From the NCBI RefSeq assembly GCF_014202275.1, contig NZ_JACHGF010000001.1:682001-746000 (forward strand): DNA of 64,000 bases, read 5' to 3'. This DNA is from Rhabdobacter roseus. Its GTDB lineage: Bacteria; Bacteroidota; Bacteroidia; Cytophagales; Spirosomataceae. Below are positions 54,264 through 63,362 of this stretch, piece after piece. Positions within the stretch are counted from its first letter, which is position 1. Each line of letters starts with the position of its first letter. The position numbers and the translations under genes are program-made. The notes under the pieces were generated by a model, which did no database searches, was not told where the DNA came from, and saw nothing but the letters and a program-made list of their open reading frames with translations.

Positions 54264-55481
54264 ATGAAGCGAAGTAGGATCATTGCGCTGAGTATAGCCG
54301 CCATCGTTATCGTAGTGGCCGTGTGGTGGTTCTTTTTGCGAGAAAAAGAACCACCCGTGACCCTGGAAACCGAGCAGCCGACCTGGGGCTACATCGCTGA
54401 AAGCGTGACCGCCACCGGCACGATCCAGCCGGTGGATACTACCTCCGTGGGAAGTCAGATCACGGCTACCATCGAGGAGCTGCACGCCGACTTTAATTCT
54501 ACCGTGAAGAAGGGGCAGCTCCTGGCCGTCCTGGACAGAACCCTGCTGCAGGCTACGGTAGATCAGTTTAAAGCCAGCCTGGCGGAAGCCCGCAGCAACG
54601 CGCTATTTCAGGAGAGCAATTTTAACCGCCAGCAGCAACTCTACGAAACCGGGGCTATCAGCAAGGCCGAATACGAACTGGCCCAAAATAGCTTTCGGAT
54701 GGCCCAGGCGGTGGTAAAAAACGTACAGGCGCAGCTCCGTTCGGCGGAGCGAAATTTGTCCTTTACCCGGATCTACTCCCCGGTAGATGGCGTGGTACTC
54801 AACCGAGCGGTCAGCGTGGGACAAACGGTAACCTCCAACCTGAACACGCCCACGCTGTTTGTCATTGCCCGGGATATTACCAAAATGCAGGTCCAGGCCG
54901 ACGTCGACGAAGCCGATATTGGCGACGTGGCCGAAAAACAGCGAACTACCTTTACGGTGGATGCCTACCTGAACGAGGTTTTCGAAGGGATTGTCAAAGA
55001 AATTCGGCTGCAGCCTACGGTCGTATCCAACGTCGTGACGTACACCACCATCATCGATGCGCCCAACGACAACAAGAAGCTAAAACCCGGCATGACCGCC
55101 AACATCGTTATTTATACCAAAGAGGCCGACAGCACGCTGCTAATACCCGCCAAGGCCATCCAGTTTCGGCCCGATTCGACGCAGCTGAAAGACTACACGC
55201 TGGTTGGGGCGAAGCAGGAAAAGAAGAAAACGGGCCAGCGGACGGGCCAGCCCGACAGTACCGCCCACGAGATGGCGTACGTGTGGGTTTTGCGGGATAA
55301 ACAGCTCGTGGAAACGAAAATACGAATGGGCCTGAACGACAATACGCACATTGAGGTACGGGAAGGGCTAGGTCCGGATGATGTAGTCGTGACGGGCCTC
55401 CAGAGCGGTTCGGGAGAGCAGGCCGCCGGAGGTACTTCCACGAGCCCTTTTATGCCACCCAGACGAGGAGGACGACGATGA
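54264..55481 (+). CDS. Periplasmic adaptor (membrane fusion) protein, MacA-like
   Basis: 405 residues. N-terminal TM anchor (about 7-25), split biotinyl-lipoyl domain (IAESVTATGTIQPVDTTSVG, then LNRAVSVGQTV), coiled-coil hairpin (about 95-160, DQFKASLAEARSNALFQESN), beta-barrel and membrane-proximal domains. The C-terminus ends in basic PPRRGGRR. Its stop overlaps the ATPase start (ATGA). A GTG at 54258 is the alternative start. Confidence 0.93.
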   Translation: MKRSRIIALSIAAIVIVVAVWWFFLREKEPPVTLETEQPTWGYIAESVTATGTIQPVDTTSVGSQITATIEELHADFNSTVKKGQLLAVLDRTLLQATVDQFKASLAEARSNALFQESNFNRQQQLYETGAISKAEYELAQNSFRMAQAVVKNVQAQLRSAERNLSFTRIYSPVDGVVLNRAVSVGQTVTSNLNTPTLFVIARDITKMQVQADVDEADIGDVAEKQRTTFTVDAYLNEVFEGIVKEIRLQPTVVSNVVTYTTIIDAPNDNKKLKPGMTANIVIYTKEADSTLLIPAKAIQFRPDSTQLKDYTLVGAKQEKKKTGQRTGQPDSTAHEMAYVWVLRDKQLVETKIRMGLNDNTHIEVREGLGPDDVVVTGLQSGSGEQAAGGTSTSPFMPPRRGGRR

Positions 55482-56227
55482 GCGAGAAAATTTTGCAAAT
55501 ACAGGATCTGAAGCGTGAATTCAGGATGGGTACCGAGGTAGTGCGGGCGCTGAAAGGACTTTCGTTTGACGTGGCAGCGGGCGAATTCGTGACCATCATG
55601 GGCAGCAGCGGCTCGGGCAAAACGACGCTGCTGAATATCCTGGGCTGCCTGGATAAACCCACGGACGGTGCCTACCTACTGGATGGCGTGAACGTGAAAG
55701 ACCTCAACCGCGACGAACTGGCCCGTTTTCGGAACGTGAAGATTGGCTTCGTGTTTCAGTCGTACAATTTGCTTCCGCGTACGTCGGCGATCGAGAACGT
55801 GGAGCTCCCGCTGCTTTACAACCCCGCCATCGGCTCCAAAGAGCGGCGGGAGCGGGCCATTCACGCACTGGAAGCCGTAAAGCTGGCCGAGCGGCTGGAC
55901 CACACGCCCAGCCAGCTGTCGGGCGGACAGCAGCAGCGGGTGGCCATTGCGCGGGCGTTGGTGAATGAGCCGGTGATGATCCTGGCCGACGAAGCGACGG
56001 GCAACCTGGACACGCGGACGTCGTACGAGATCATGGCCCTGATGCAGGAGCTGAACCAGGAGCAAAACAAGACCATCATTTTTGTGACGCACGAGCCGGA
56101 CATTGCCGCTTTCAGCAGCCGGACCGTCATGCTGCGCGACGGAAAATTACAAACCGATACCCAGAACCAAGCCATCAAGTCGGCCCGGGAAGCGCTGGCG
56201 GCCCTGCCCGAGTCGGACGATTATTAG
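55478..56227 (+). CDS. ABC transporter ATP-binding protein, MacB/LolD type
   Basis: 249 residues. Walker A MGSSGSGKTTLL (about 41-52), Q-loop VFQSYNLLP, signature LSGGQQQRVAIARAL, Walker B MILADEATGNLD and H-loop THEPD. The short extra C-terminal tail (QTDTQNQAIKSAREALAALP) is not conserved. It powers the permease encoded 49 bp downstream. Confidence 0.95.
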   Translation: MSEKILQIQDLKREFRMGTEVVRALKGLSFDVAAGEFVTIMGSSGSGKTTLLNILGCLDKPTDGAYLLDGVNVKDLNRDELARFRNVKIGFVFQSYNLLPRTSAIENVELPLLYNPAIGSKERRERAIHALEAVKLAERLDHTPSQLSGGQQQRVAIARALVNEPVMILADEATGNLDTRTSYEIMALMQELNQEQNKTIIFVTHEPDIAAFSSRTVMLRDGKLQTDTQNQAIKSAREALAALPESDDY

Positions 56228-56276
56228 CCTAAGCAAGGTACCTGGAAACAAACGGCATTAGTATGATCAACACCTT

Positions 56277-57497
56277 ATGAAAGTAGCGAATCTGATACGT
56301 ATTGCCCTGCGCGCCCTGCAACGCAACAAGCTCCGGGCCTTCCTGACCATGCTGGGCATCATCATTGGGGTGGGGGCGGTGATCACCATGATGTCCATCG
56401 GCGAGGGATCGAAGCAAAGCATTCAGTCGTCGCTTTCCAGCATGGGCTCCAACATGATTACCATTCAGCCGCAGAGCAACCGCACCGGCGGCGTACGCAT
56501 TGCCAGCAGCGAGGTTCAGGTACTGACGCTGTCGGACGTGCGCGTACTGCGGCGCGATGCTACTTTGCTGACGGCCATTTCGCCCCAGGCTTCTACCAAT
56601 GGGCAGGTTATTAAGGGCGCCATGAACTGGTCGACGAGCCTGCAGGGCGTGAGCCCGGAGTACTTCGATATTCGAAAACTAACCGTACGAGAAGGGATTG
56701 CCTTCACCGAAGACGATGTCCGGTCGGCGGCCAAAGTGTGCCTGCTGGGGCAAACGGTAGTGGAGAACCTCTTTGGAAGCAACGAAGACCCGATCGGGCA
56801 GATCATTCGGTTTAACAAAATACCTTTTCAGGTGATTGGTATCCTGGCCGCCAAAGGGCAAAGTAGCTTTGGGCAAGACCAGGACGACGTGATCATAGCG
56901 CCCTACACAACCGTACAGAAAAGGGTACTGGCCATTACGCACTTTCAGAATATCTACGCCTCGGCGGTAAGCGAAGAGGCGTCCGAGGCAGCTACGGACG
57001 AAATAGTCCGGCTATTGCGCGAAAACCACCGCCTCCGGCCCGAGGACGAAGATGACTTCCGGGTGCGGACGCAGGCCGAGCTCATCAACACCCTGAGCTC
57101 CACCAGCAGCATGATGACCGTCCTGCTCACGGCGGTGGCGGGTATTTCGCTGGTGATCGGGGGCATCGGGATCATGAACATCATGTACGTGTCCGTCACG
57201 GAGCGCACGCGCGAGATTGGCCTGCGGATGTCGATCGGAGCACGGGGCATGGACATTCTGATGCAATTTCTGATCGAAGCCATCATGATCAGCGTCACCG
57301 GCGGGCTCATCGGCGTCTTTCTGGGAATTTCCGCCTCGCTCCTGGTAGCCTACACCCTGGGCTGGCCCATCGTCATTTCTCAGTCATCCATTGTACTTTC
57401 CTTTTTGGTGTGTGCGTTTACGGGCGTGTTTTTTGGCTACTATCCCGCGCAGAAAGCCTCCCGACTCGACCCCATCGAAGCCTTACGGTACGAATAG
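56277..57497 (+). CDS. MacB-like ABC transporter permease
   Basis: 406 residues. N-terminal ALQRNKLRAFLTMLGIIIGV TM, a MacB_PCD periplasmic domain, then three FtsX TMs with the ERTREIGLRMSIGARGMDIL coupling loop and DPIEALRYE end, which is the canonical MacB terminus. With the ATPase (split, not fused as in E. coli MacB) and MacA-like and TolC-like proteins it forms a tripartite pump for antibiotics, peptides or virulence factors; cargo unknown. Confidence 0.93.
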   Translation: MKVANLIRIALRALQRNKLRAFLTMLGIIIGVGAVITMMSIGEGSKQSIQSSLSSMGSNMITIQPQSNRTGGVRIASSEVQVLTLSDVRVLRRDATLLTAISPQASTNGQVIKGAMNWSTSLQGVSPEYFDIRKLTVREGIAFTEDDVRSAAKVCLLGQTVVENLFGSNEDPIGQIIRFNKIPFQVIGILAAKGQSSFGQDQDDVIIAPYTTVQKRVLAITHFQNIYASAVSEEASEAATDEIVRLLRENHRLRPEDEDDFRVRTQAELINTLSSTSSMMTVLLTAVAGISLVIGGIGIMNIMYVSVTERTREIGLRMSIGARGMDILMQFLIEAIMISVTGGLIGVFLGISASLLVAYTLGWPIVISQSSIVLSFLVCAFTGVFFGYYPAQKASRLDPIEALRYE

Positions 57498-57601
57498 GTA
57501 CCTCCGCAAAGTACCCCTGCGGGCTCTCCAAAGAAGGTACTTGGGGCCGGGTTGGGCGATGCGGTGAAGGTACTTTGATACAGAATTAAGACGTGCTTCT
57601 A

Positions 57602-57763
57602 AGAAGCTGTTTGAGTTATTAATTTGATGGCGAAACGAAGGATTTTCGAGCGAAACGAGGCACTTTTTCGGCGCATAGCCGGAGGCTACGGGCTGAAAAA
57701 GTGCCGACGGTGCAGCCGAAAAGACAAAGTTGCAGCTTAAAGAAACTAACTCAAACAGCTTCT
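57602..57763. mobile_element. MITE-like element, about 162 bp
   Basis: AGAAGCTGTTTGAGTTA (57602-57618) and TAACTCAAACAGCTTCT (57747-57763) are perfect 17-bp terminal inverted repeats. The inside holds GGCACTTTTTC/GAAAAAGTGCC with an inner GGC/GCC pairing, but no reading frame for a transposase. The MaoC stop codon TAG at 57762-57764 overlaps the right repeat, so the element seems to have landed at the very end of that gene and may supply its stop. Confidence 0.7.
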
Positions 57764-58175
57764 AAAACTTCTCGCGGTGCATGAGCGTGGCCAGGCCGCG
57801 CGTGCAGACCTTGCGGGTAGCGGCGTCAAACACTTCGCCCTGAATTTCGGCCGTGTGCTTGTCGGGATTGATGCTCATGATGGTAAAAACAACCTCGTAG
57901 TCGGTATCGACAAACATGGGCCGCAGGAAGTCCAGCGTTTGTTTGAGGTACACCGAGCCGAAGCCCGGAAACTCCGTACCAAGTACCTTGGTGAACACGC
58001 TGGCCCCCAACATACCGTGGATAATGGGCCGCTTGAAAGGCGTGGTAGCCGCGTAGGCCGCGTCCAGATGAAGCGGATTATTGTCGCCCGTCACTTGCGC
58101 GAAGGCCTCTACGTCGGCCTGGGTGAAGCGAAAGGCGTGCGTGAAGGTACTATGTAGGGTTGGTTCAATGGCCAT
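57762..58175 (-). CDS. MaoC-like dehydratase ((R)-specific enoyl-CoA hydratase type)
   Basis: 137-residue single hot-dog fold. The catalytic motif VTGDNNPLHLDAAYAATTPF with PIIHGMLGAS gives the Asp-His pair (DNNPLH and HGM). It hydrates trans-2-enoyl-CoA, in PHA or fatty-acid pathways. The C-terminal residues EKF and the stop lie on the border of the MITE-like element, so the native end may have been slightly changed. Confidence 0.9.
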   Translation of the reverse strand: MAIEPTLHSTFTHAFRFTQADVEAFAQVTGDNNPLHLDAAYAATTPFKRPIIHGMLGASVFTKVLGTEFPGFGSVYLKQTLDFLRPMFVDTDYEVVFTIMSINPDKHTAEIQGEVFDAATRKVCTRGLATLMHREKF

Positions 58176-58374
58176 GAGCAGGTAGGGGTATTGGTAAGAT
58201 AAAGTACCCCAAAAGTCGATGAAACAATTTATACTGGCAAGTACTGCGCCGGGTTTTCTGGCTCAGCCCGGCAGCGTATCCGGTTTCTGAAACCAAGGGG
58301 AATCCGTATCTTTGCGCTTTCCTACTAAAAGCATAACCTCCCATTCATTCGGATTACTCACTTTTACAAGTACC

Positions 58375-60735
58375 ATGTTCTGGCATTCTTTATCCAAATT
58401 TATCCTCCGAAACCGCGCCCTGCTGGCAACGGTGATCCTGCTGGCGACGGCCTTTATGGGGTACCGGGCGGCGGGCATTCGGCTTTCGTATGAATTGGCC
58501 AAGATTCTTCCCTCAGAAGATCCGGATTTTCAGCGCTACGAAGAATTCAAGGGACGCTACGGACAAGACGGCAGCGTGATGGTAGTGGGGATCGAGACCG
58601 ATAGCATGTATAGCCTGCCCGTCTTCAGGGATTGGCACGAGTTGAGCCGGGACATCAAGGGCATAGACGGCATCAAGGAGGTACTTTCCAACGCCGACCT
58701 CTTTGAGATCGTAAGAAACGATAGCCTCAACCGCTTCGACTTCCGCCCCCTGCTGGCGGGGGGCGTCACTACCCAGGCCGACGTAGACAGCGTGAAGGCC
58801 AAGATTGACCGCCTGCCTTTTTACCAGGGATTGGTGGTGAGCGAAGACGGCCGGGCGCACCTGATGGCCATTACTTTCGACCAGGAAAAGCTGAATAGCA
58901 AGAGCCGGATTGCTATGACGAACGAAATCAAGGACAAAGCGCTGGCCTTTGGGGAAGCGCACGGCCTGGAGGTACATCTGTCGGGGATGCCCTACATCCG
59001 GACCGAGTTTATGTCTAAGGTGAGCAAGGAAATGGGCCTTTTTATGGCGCTGGCGTTTGGCGTTACGGCGGTCATTATGTTGGTATTTTTTCGGTCCATT
59101 ACGGTGGCGCTGGCGTCGGCCTTTGTGGTGGGGCTGGGGGTACTTTGGTCGCTGGGGCTCATTTCGCTGTTTGGCTATCAGCTGTCGTTGCTCTCGGGGC
59201 TTATCCCCCCGCTCCTGATCGTGATCGGTATTCCCAACTCTATTTTTCTGGTCAATAAGTACCACGACGAGTTCGCCCGGCACGCCGACCAGAGGCGGGC
59301 ACTGTCCGTGGCGATCGAGAAAGTGAGCGAGACGACCTTCTTTGCCAACCTCACCACCGCCATCGGCTTTGGGGTATTTTGCTTTACGGGAAGTCCCTTA
59401 CTGGCCGAGTTTGGCCTCGTGGCGTCCATCAGCGTGCTGATCACCTTTGCTATTTCGGTGGCGATGATCCCCATCCTGTTTAGCGTGCTCCCCAAGCCTT
59501 CGGCCCGGCAAACGGGGCACCTGGAGGCCCCGCGGGTCAATGCTTTCCTGGGCTTTGTGGGCCGCGTAGTGACCAACCACCGCCCGGCGATATATACCGT
59601 TGTGGGCGTGGTAACGGCTGTTTCTATCTACGGTATGACCAAAATGACTTCCCTGGGGTACGTCGTGGATGACCTGCCGCAGAACGATCCCGTGTACGCT
59701 GATTTGAAATTTTTCGAGAAAAACTTTAATGGCGTCATGCCCTTCGAAGTATCGCTCGACACGGGCCGTCCAGGTGGGGTACTTGACCCTACCACGCTGA
59801 CCAAGATCCGGGTCATGCAACGCGAGTTTGCCAAGTACCCCGAGATCACCAAGCCGCTGTCGCTGGTGGAGGCCATTAAGTTTTTTTACCAGTCCTACCG
59901 CGGCGGCGACCCCAAGTACTACGTGGTGCCGGGCGCACTGGAACTGAACAAGCTAAGTACCTATACGTCTACTTTCAAAGGCCGGGAAAACCGGTTCAGC
60001 AGCTTCTTGGACAGTACCCGCCGCTACACGCGCGTCAGCTTCCAGATCGCCGACGTGGGCAGTCGGCGCATCACCGAGCTCTACGATACGCTCCAACCCC
60101 GGATTGACAGTATTTTTAACTACGACCAGGCGGTGGCGCAGTGGGTACCTCAGGAAGACCGCATCGAGGCCCACCTCACCGGCAACAGCGTGGTGAATAC
60201 CAAAGGCAACGCGTACCTGCAGCAGAACCTCGTGGAAAGTACCATCCTGGCCATTGTGCTGATTTCGCTCATCATGACGCTGCTCTTCGGAAACATCCGC
60301 ATGATTGCCATCGCCGTCATTCCGAGCACCGTGCCGCTGATCATCACCGCCGGGCTCATGGGGTACTTTCAGGTGTACCTTAAGCCTTCCACCATCCTGA
60401 TTTTCAGCATCGCCTTCGGGCTTTCGTCCGACGGCACCATCTATTTTTTAACCAAGTACAAAGACGAGCTTCGCACCGGGAAGTACGGCATTTCGGAAGC
60501 CGTGGTGCGGACCATCCAGTCGTCGGGCATTAGTATGTTCTACACGGCCATCATCCTGTTTGCGGGTTTTTCTATTTTCACGGCCTCTACCTTCAAAGGT
60601 ACCGTGGTGCTGGGGATGCTGGTGTCGATCACGCTGCTGATGGGCATGGCCTCCAACCTGGTGCTGCTACCGGCCTTTCTGATGTCGCTCGACAAGCGGA
60701 TTCAACGCCGAAAAGCGCGTACCGAACAAGTATGA
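58375..60735 (+). CDS. RND/MMPL-family transporter with sterol-sensing-like layout
   Basis: 786 residues from the ATG at 58375. TM1 (about 12-30), then a periplasmic loop, six TMs (GLFMALAFGVTAVIMLVFFR to ISVAMIPILFS), a second TM and loop (after 410), and a second block of five TMs ending near SNLVLLPAFLMSLD. Two PDB-like halves make an RND exporter of the MMPL/HpnN type, moving lipids or hydrophobic compounds in the envelope. No adaptor is adjacent. Upstream start at 58312 adds 21 residues without a signal. Confidence 0.85.
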   Translation: MFWHSLSKFILRNRALLATVILLATAFMGYRAAGIRLSYELAKILPSEDPDFQRYEEFKGRYGQDGSVMVVGIETDSMYSLPVFRDWHELSRDIKGIDGIKEVLSNADLFEIVRNDSLNRFDFRPLLAGGVTTQADVDSVKAKIDRLPFYQGLVVSEDGRAHLMAITFDQEKLNSKSRIAMTNEIKDKALAFGEAHGLEVHLSGMPYIRTEFMSKVSKEMGLFMALAFGVTAVIMLVFFRSITVALASAFVVGLGVLWSLGLISLFGYQLSLLSGLIPPLLIVIGIPNSIFLVNKYHDEFARHADQRRALSVAIEKVSETTFFANLTTAIGFGVFCFTGSPLLAEFGLVASISVLITFAISVAMIPILFSVLPKPSARQTGHLEAPRVNAFLGFVGRVVTNHRPAIYTVVGVVTAVSIYGMTKMTSLGYVVDDLPQNDPVYADLKFFEKNFNGVMPFEVSLDTGRPGGVLDPTTLTKIRVMQREFAKYPEITKPLSLVEAIKFFYQSYRGGDPKYYVVPGALELNKLSTYTSTFKGRENRFSSFLDSTRRYTRVSFQIADVGSRRITELYDTLQPRIDSIFNYDQAVAQWVPQEDRIEAHLTGNSVVNTKGNAYLQQNLVESTILAIVLISLIMTLLFGNIRMIAIAVIPSTVPLIITAGLMGYFQVYLKPSTILIFSIAFGLSSDGTIYFLTKYKDELRTGKYGISEAVVRTIQSSGISMFYTAIILFAGFSIFTASTFKGTVVLGMLVSITLLMGMASNLVLLPAFLMSLDKRIQRRKARTEQV

Positions 60736-60745
60736 AGCCAGGTTC

Positions 60746-60784
60746 GTCCTAAATCCTTCTCCTGCCAGAAGAAGGATTTAGGAC
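60746..60784. repeat. REP-like palindrome, copy 3
   Basis: GTCCTAAATCCTTCT, 9-nt loop, AGAAGGATTTAGGAC: a perfect 15-bp stem, 10 bp after the RND transporter stop. Same CCTTCTCC core as copies at 10044 and 45312; could also help terminate the transporter gene. Confidence 0.65.
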
Positions 60785-60853
60785 GGACGCCGCGCGATGA
60801 GGTGAGGATGGAACCGGCGATTGGGTTATAATAAGTCACGTGATAGAAGAAAT

Positions 60854-60888
60854 ACGACAAAGGGGACGCGCAGCGTCCCCTTTGTCGT
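60854..60888 (-). terminator. Strong palindromic terminator-like hairpin
   Basis: ACGACAAAGGGGACGC-GCA-GCGTCCCCTTTGTCGT: perfect 16-bp stem with a 3-nt loop, 17 bp past the POT-transporter stop on the minus strand. It lacks a long T-run but is very stable. Confidence 0.75.
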
Positions 60889-60905
60889 GAAAGTACCTTT
60901 GTGGC

Positions 60906-62357
60906 CTACTGAATGCCCCCCATCCAGCTGCGGATCGGTTTGTAGAGCAAGATTAACACCAGCCCCACGCCCACGCCAAAGAGGCACACCTGCATGAAGA
61001 GGCTGGGCATTTCGGCTACGTTTTCTTCGTTGAAATTGCCCGCAAAAAGGCCCGCGATAAGATTGCCCAGCGAGGCCGCCACAAACCACAGGCCCATCAT
61101 CTGGCTGTAGTACTTGCGCGGTGCCAGCTTGGTGTAGGTACTTAGGCCCACGGGGCTCAGGCACAGCTCGCCCAGCGTATGAAACATGTACGTAAACGTG
61201 AGCCAGCCTACGCCTACCAGCGCGCCTCCTACGGCGTACTGAGCCGCCCAGTACATGATCAGGAAGCCGAAGCCCATCTGGATCAGTCCCAGGCCGAACT
61301 TGACCGGAATGGTCGGGTTGAGGTTTTTCTTATTGAGGAAAATCCAGAAGGCCCCGATGGGTGCCGAAAAGAGCAGAATGAAGAAGGAGTTGGCGTTTTG
61401 AAACCAGGAGGCGGGCATCTCCCAACTACCCAGGAAGCGGTCGGTGTGGCGGTCGGCAAAAATGGTCAGTGACGAACCGGCCTGCTCGAAGCCCGACCAA
61501 AACAGCGCCGCCGCCATGAAAAAGATAAACAGCACGCCTACGCGCTTGCGCTCCACGATGTTGAGCGAAGCATCAAAAAAGCCGATGTACATAAAGTACA
61601 GCAGCGTGATGCCAATGATGAGGTACTTCATGCCTTCGGCCAGATCCACCGCCGATACCAGGCCGCTCAGTACGAGCAGCGCAATCAGCGCCAGGGCCGC
61701 TACTACCACGTAAAGGAAGGTCATTTTTCCTTTCTCCGCGGGCGGCTCGCCCAGGTTGGCCAGGTGCTTTCCGTTGAGCCGAAACATCACCAGCCCCAGA
61801 AACATGGCGATCGCCGCCGCCCCGAAGCCGTAATGCCAGCCTACCTTTTCGCCCAGGTACCCCACAATGAACATCCCCAGAAAAGCGCCCATGTTGATCC
61901 CCATGTAGAAGATGGAAAAGCCCGCGTCGCGGCGAGCGCCGCCTTCGGGGTACAGCTCACCCACAATGGAGCTGATGTTGGGCTTTAAGAGCCCCGTCCC
62001 GATCGCGACCGTAGCCAGGCCCAGGAAGAAAATGGCGCTGTTGCCCGGAATGGCCAGGATAATATGCCCGATCATGATCACGACGCCTCCCCACCAAATG
62101 GCTTTTTTCTGGCCCAGGATGTTGTCGGCGATCCAGCCGCCGGGCAGCGTGAGCAAATACACCGAGGAGGTGTAGAGGCCGTAGATGGCGCCCCCTACCT
62201 GCTCGGATAGCCCCATGGCGCCTTCTGAAACCGACTTGATCAAAAATAAGAAGAGAATGGCGCGCATGCCATAGTAGCTGAAGCGCTCCCACATTTCGGT
62301 GAAGAAGAGCACGTAAAGCCCCCGGGGGTGCTTCTGTGACACAGTAGGTGAGGTCAT
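60906..62357 (-). CDS. POT/PTR-family peptide MFS transporter
   Basis: 483 residues from the ATG at 62357. The PTR signatures are FFTEMWERFSYYGMRAIL in TM1 (ExxERFxYYG) and DAGFSIFYMGINMGAFLG in TM4-5. 12-14 TMs. It imports di- and tripeptides with protons. An upstream in-frame start at 62492 would add 45 residues that lack family similarity. Divergent from the M23 peptidase gene. Confidence 0.93.
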   Translation of the reverse strand: MTSPTVSQKHPRGLYVLFFTEMWERFSYYGMRAILFLFLIKSVSEGAMGLSEQVGGAIYGLYTSSVYLLTLPGGWIADNILGQKKAIWWGGVVIMIGHIILAIPGNSAIFFLGLATVAIGTGLLKPNISSIVGELYPEGGARRDAGFSIFYMGINMGAFLGMFIVGYLGEKVGWHYGFGAAAIAMFLGLVMFRLNGKHLANLGEPPAEKGKMTFLYVVVAALALIALLVLSGLVSAVDLAEGMKYLIIGITLLYFMYIGFFDASLNIVERKRVGVLFIFFMAAALFWSGFEQAGSSLTIFADRHTDRFLGSWEMPASWFQNANSFFILLFSAPIGAFWIFLNKKNLNPTIPVKFGLGLIQMGFGFLIMYWAAQYAVGGALVGVGWLTFTYMFHTLGELCLSPVGLSTYTKLAPRKYYSQMMGLWFVAASLGNLIAGLFAGNFNEENVAEMPSLFMQVCLFGVGVGLVLILLYKPIRSWMGGIQ

Positions 62358-62614
62358 AGGTAGGTTAATGAAATAAGTATAGCAAAGATTAGTTGGGTTA
62401 CGATTAGGAACGCAAGATAGGAATATTGGATAAATAATAAGGAAAATCCGTTTTGGGTTGGGTACTATTGGGTCAGAGCGGGTTTTTAGCAAAGGTTGTG
62501 TGTGTTATGGCGCCATAAGTGAATAAAGATTACGAGCGGGCCGGGCCTTTCTCCCCAAAAAAGCTTCGTGATTTCTCCGTACCTTAGCCGCCAATAAGTG
62601 TTCTTTTTCGCCGT

Positions 62615-63301
62615 ATGAATGTAGTTGATTTGCTGGTAAAGTACCCCTACTTTGCCGAAGTAGTGGCCGGCATCCGTCGTCCGGGGGCGTACCGCTGGCT
62701 GGATTTTACCCAACAAAACGCCGACCTGGACCGGCTGGACCTGGCAGATACCGCTGCTTTTGATGACTACGTTTTTGGTAAACGACTCGAAGGCGGAAAG
62801 TACCTGGGCGTAGGTGGCTACGCCGAGCACCGTACCATCTACCACCGGAGCGCGCATTTTAGTACCGCCAACGAGGAGCCTCGGTGCATTCACCTGGGTA
62901 TGGATGTATGGGCGCAGGCAGGTACCCCGGTATACGCGCCGCTGGCCGGGCAGGTACATAGCTTTGGCTTCAATGACCGCTTTGGCGACTACGGGCCTAC
63001 CATCATCCTGGAGCATTCCCTGGAGAGCTACACTTTCTATACGCTGTACGGGCATCTGTCACTCAGCTCCCTGGAAGGGATGGAGGCGGGGCGGCCTCTG
63101 CAAGCTGGTGAGGCTTTTGCCACGATCGGGACTTATCCCGAAAACGGCCATTGGCCTTCGCACCTGCACTTCCAGATCATTACCGACATAGGTACCCACC
63201 GGGGCGATTTCCCCGGCGTGTGCACCCTGAGCGACCGGGACCGGTACCTGGCCCTATGTCCCGATCCCAATCTCATGTTACAGATACCGTCCGGCACCTA
63301 G
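62615..63301 (+). CDS. M23-family metallopeptidase (LytM-like), no signal peptide seen
   Basis: 228 residues. The zinc motifs HLGMDVW (HxxxD) and HLHFQ (HxH) are present, with APLAGQVHSFGFNDRFGDYG and YTLYGHLS around them. M23 enzymes cut peptidoglycan cross-bridges or Gly-rich peptides. Unusually no signal peptide or TM is visible at the N-terminus (MNVVDLLVKYPYFAEVVAGI), which suggests a cytoplasmic or non-classically exported member; this subgroup is common in Bacteroidota. Confidence 0.9.
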   Translation: MNVVDLLVKYPYFAEVVAGIRRPGAYRWLDFTQQNADLDRLDLADTAAFDDYVFGKRLEGGKYLGVGGYAEHRTIYHRSAHFSTANEEPRCIHLGMDVWAQAGTPVYAPLAGQVHSFGFNDRFGDYGPTIILEHSLESYTFYTLYGHLSLSSLEGMEAGRPLQAGEAFATIGTYPENGHWPSHLHFQIITDIGTHRGDFPGVCTLSDRDRYLALCPDPNLMLQIPSGT

Positions 63302-63362
63302 TTGGTACCGCGTTTTTTTCTATTTTTGGGCGCTTATTTGAATGATAGAATCCGCAGAGGGA

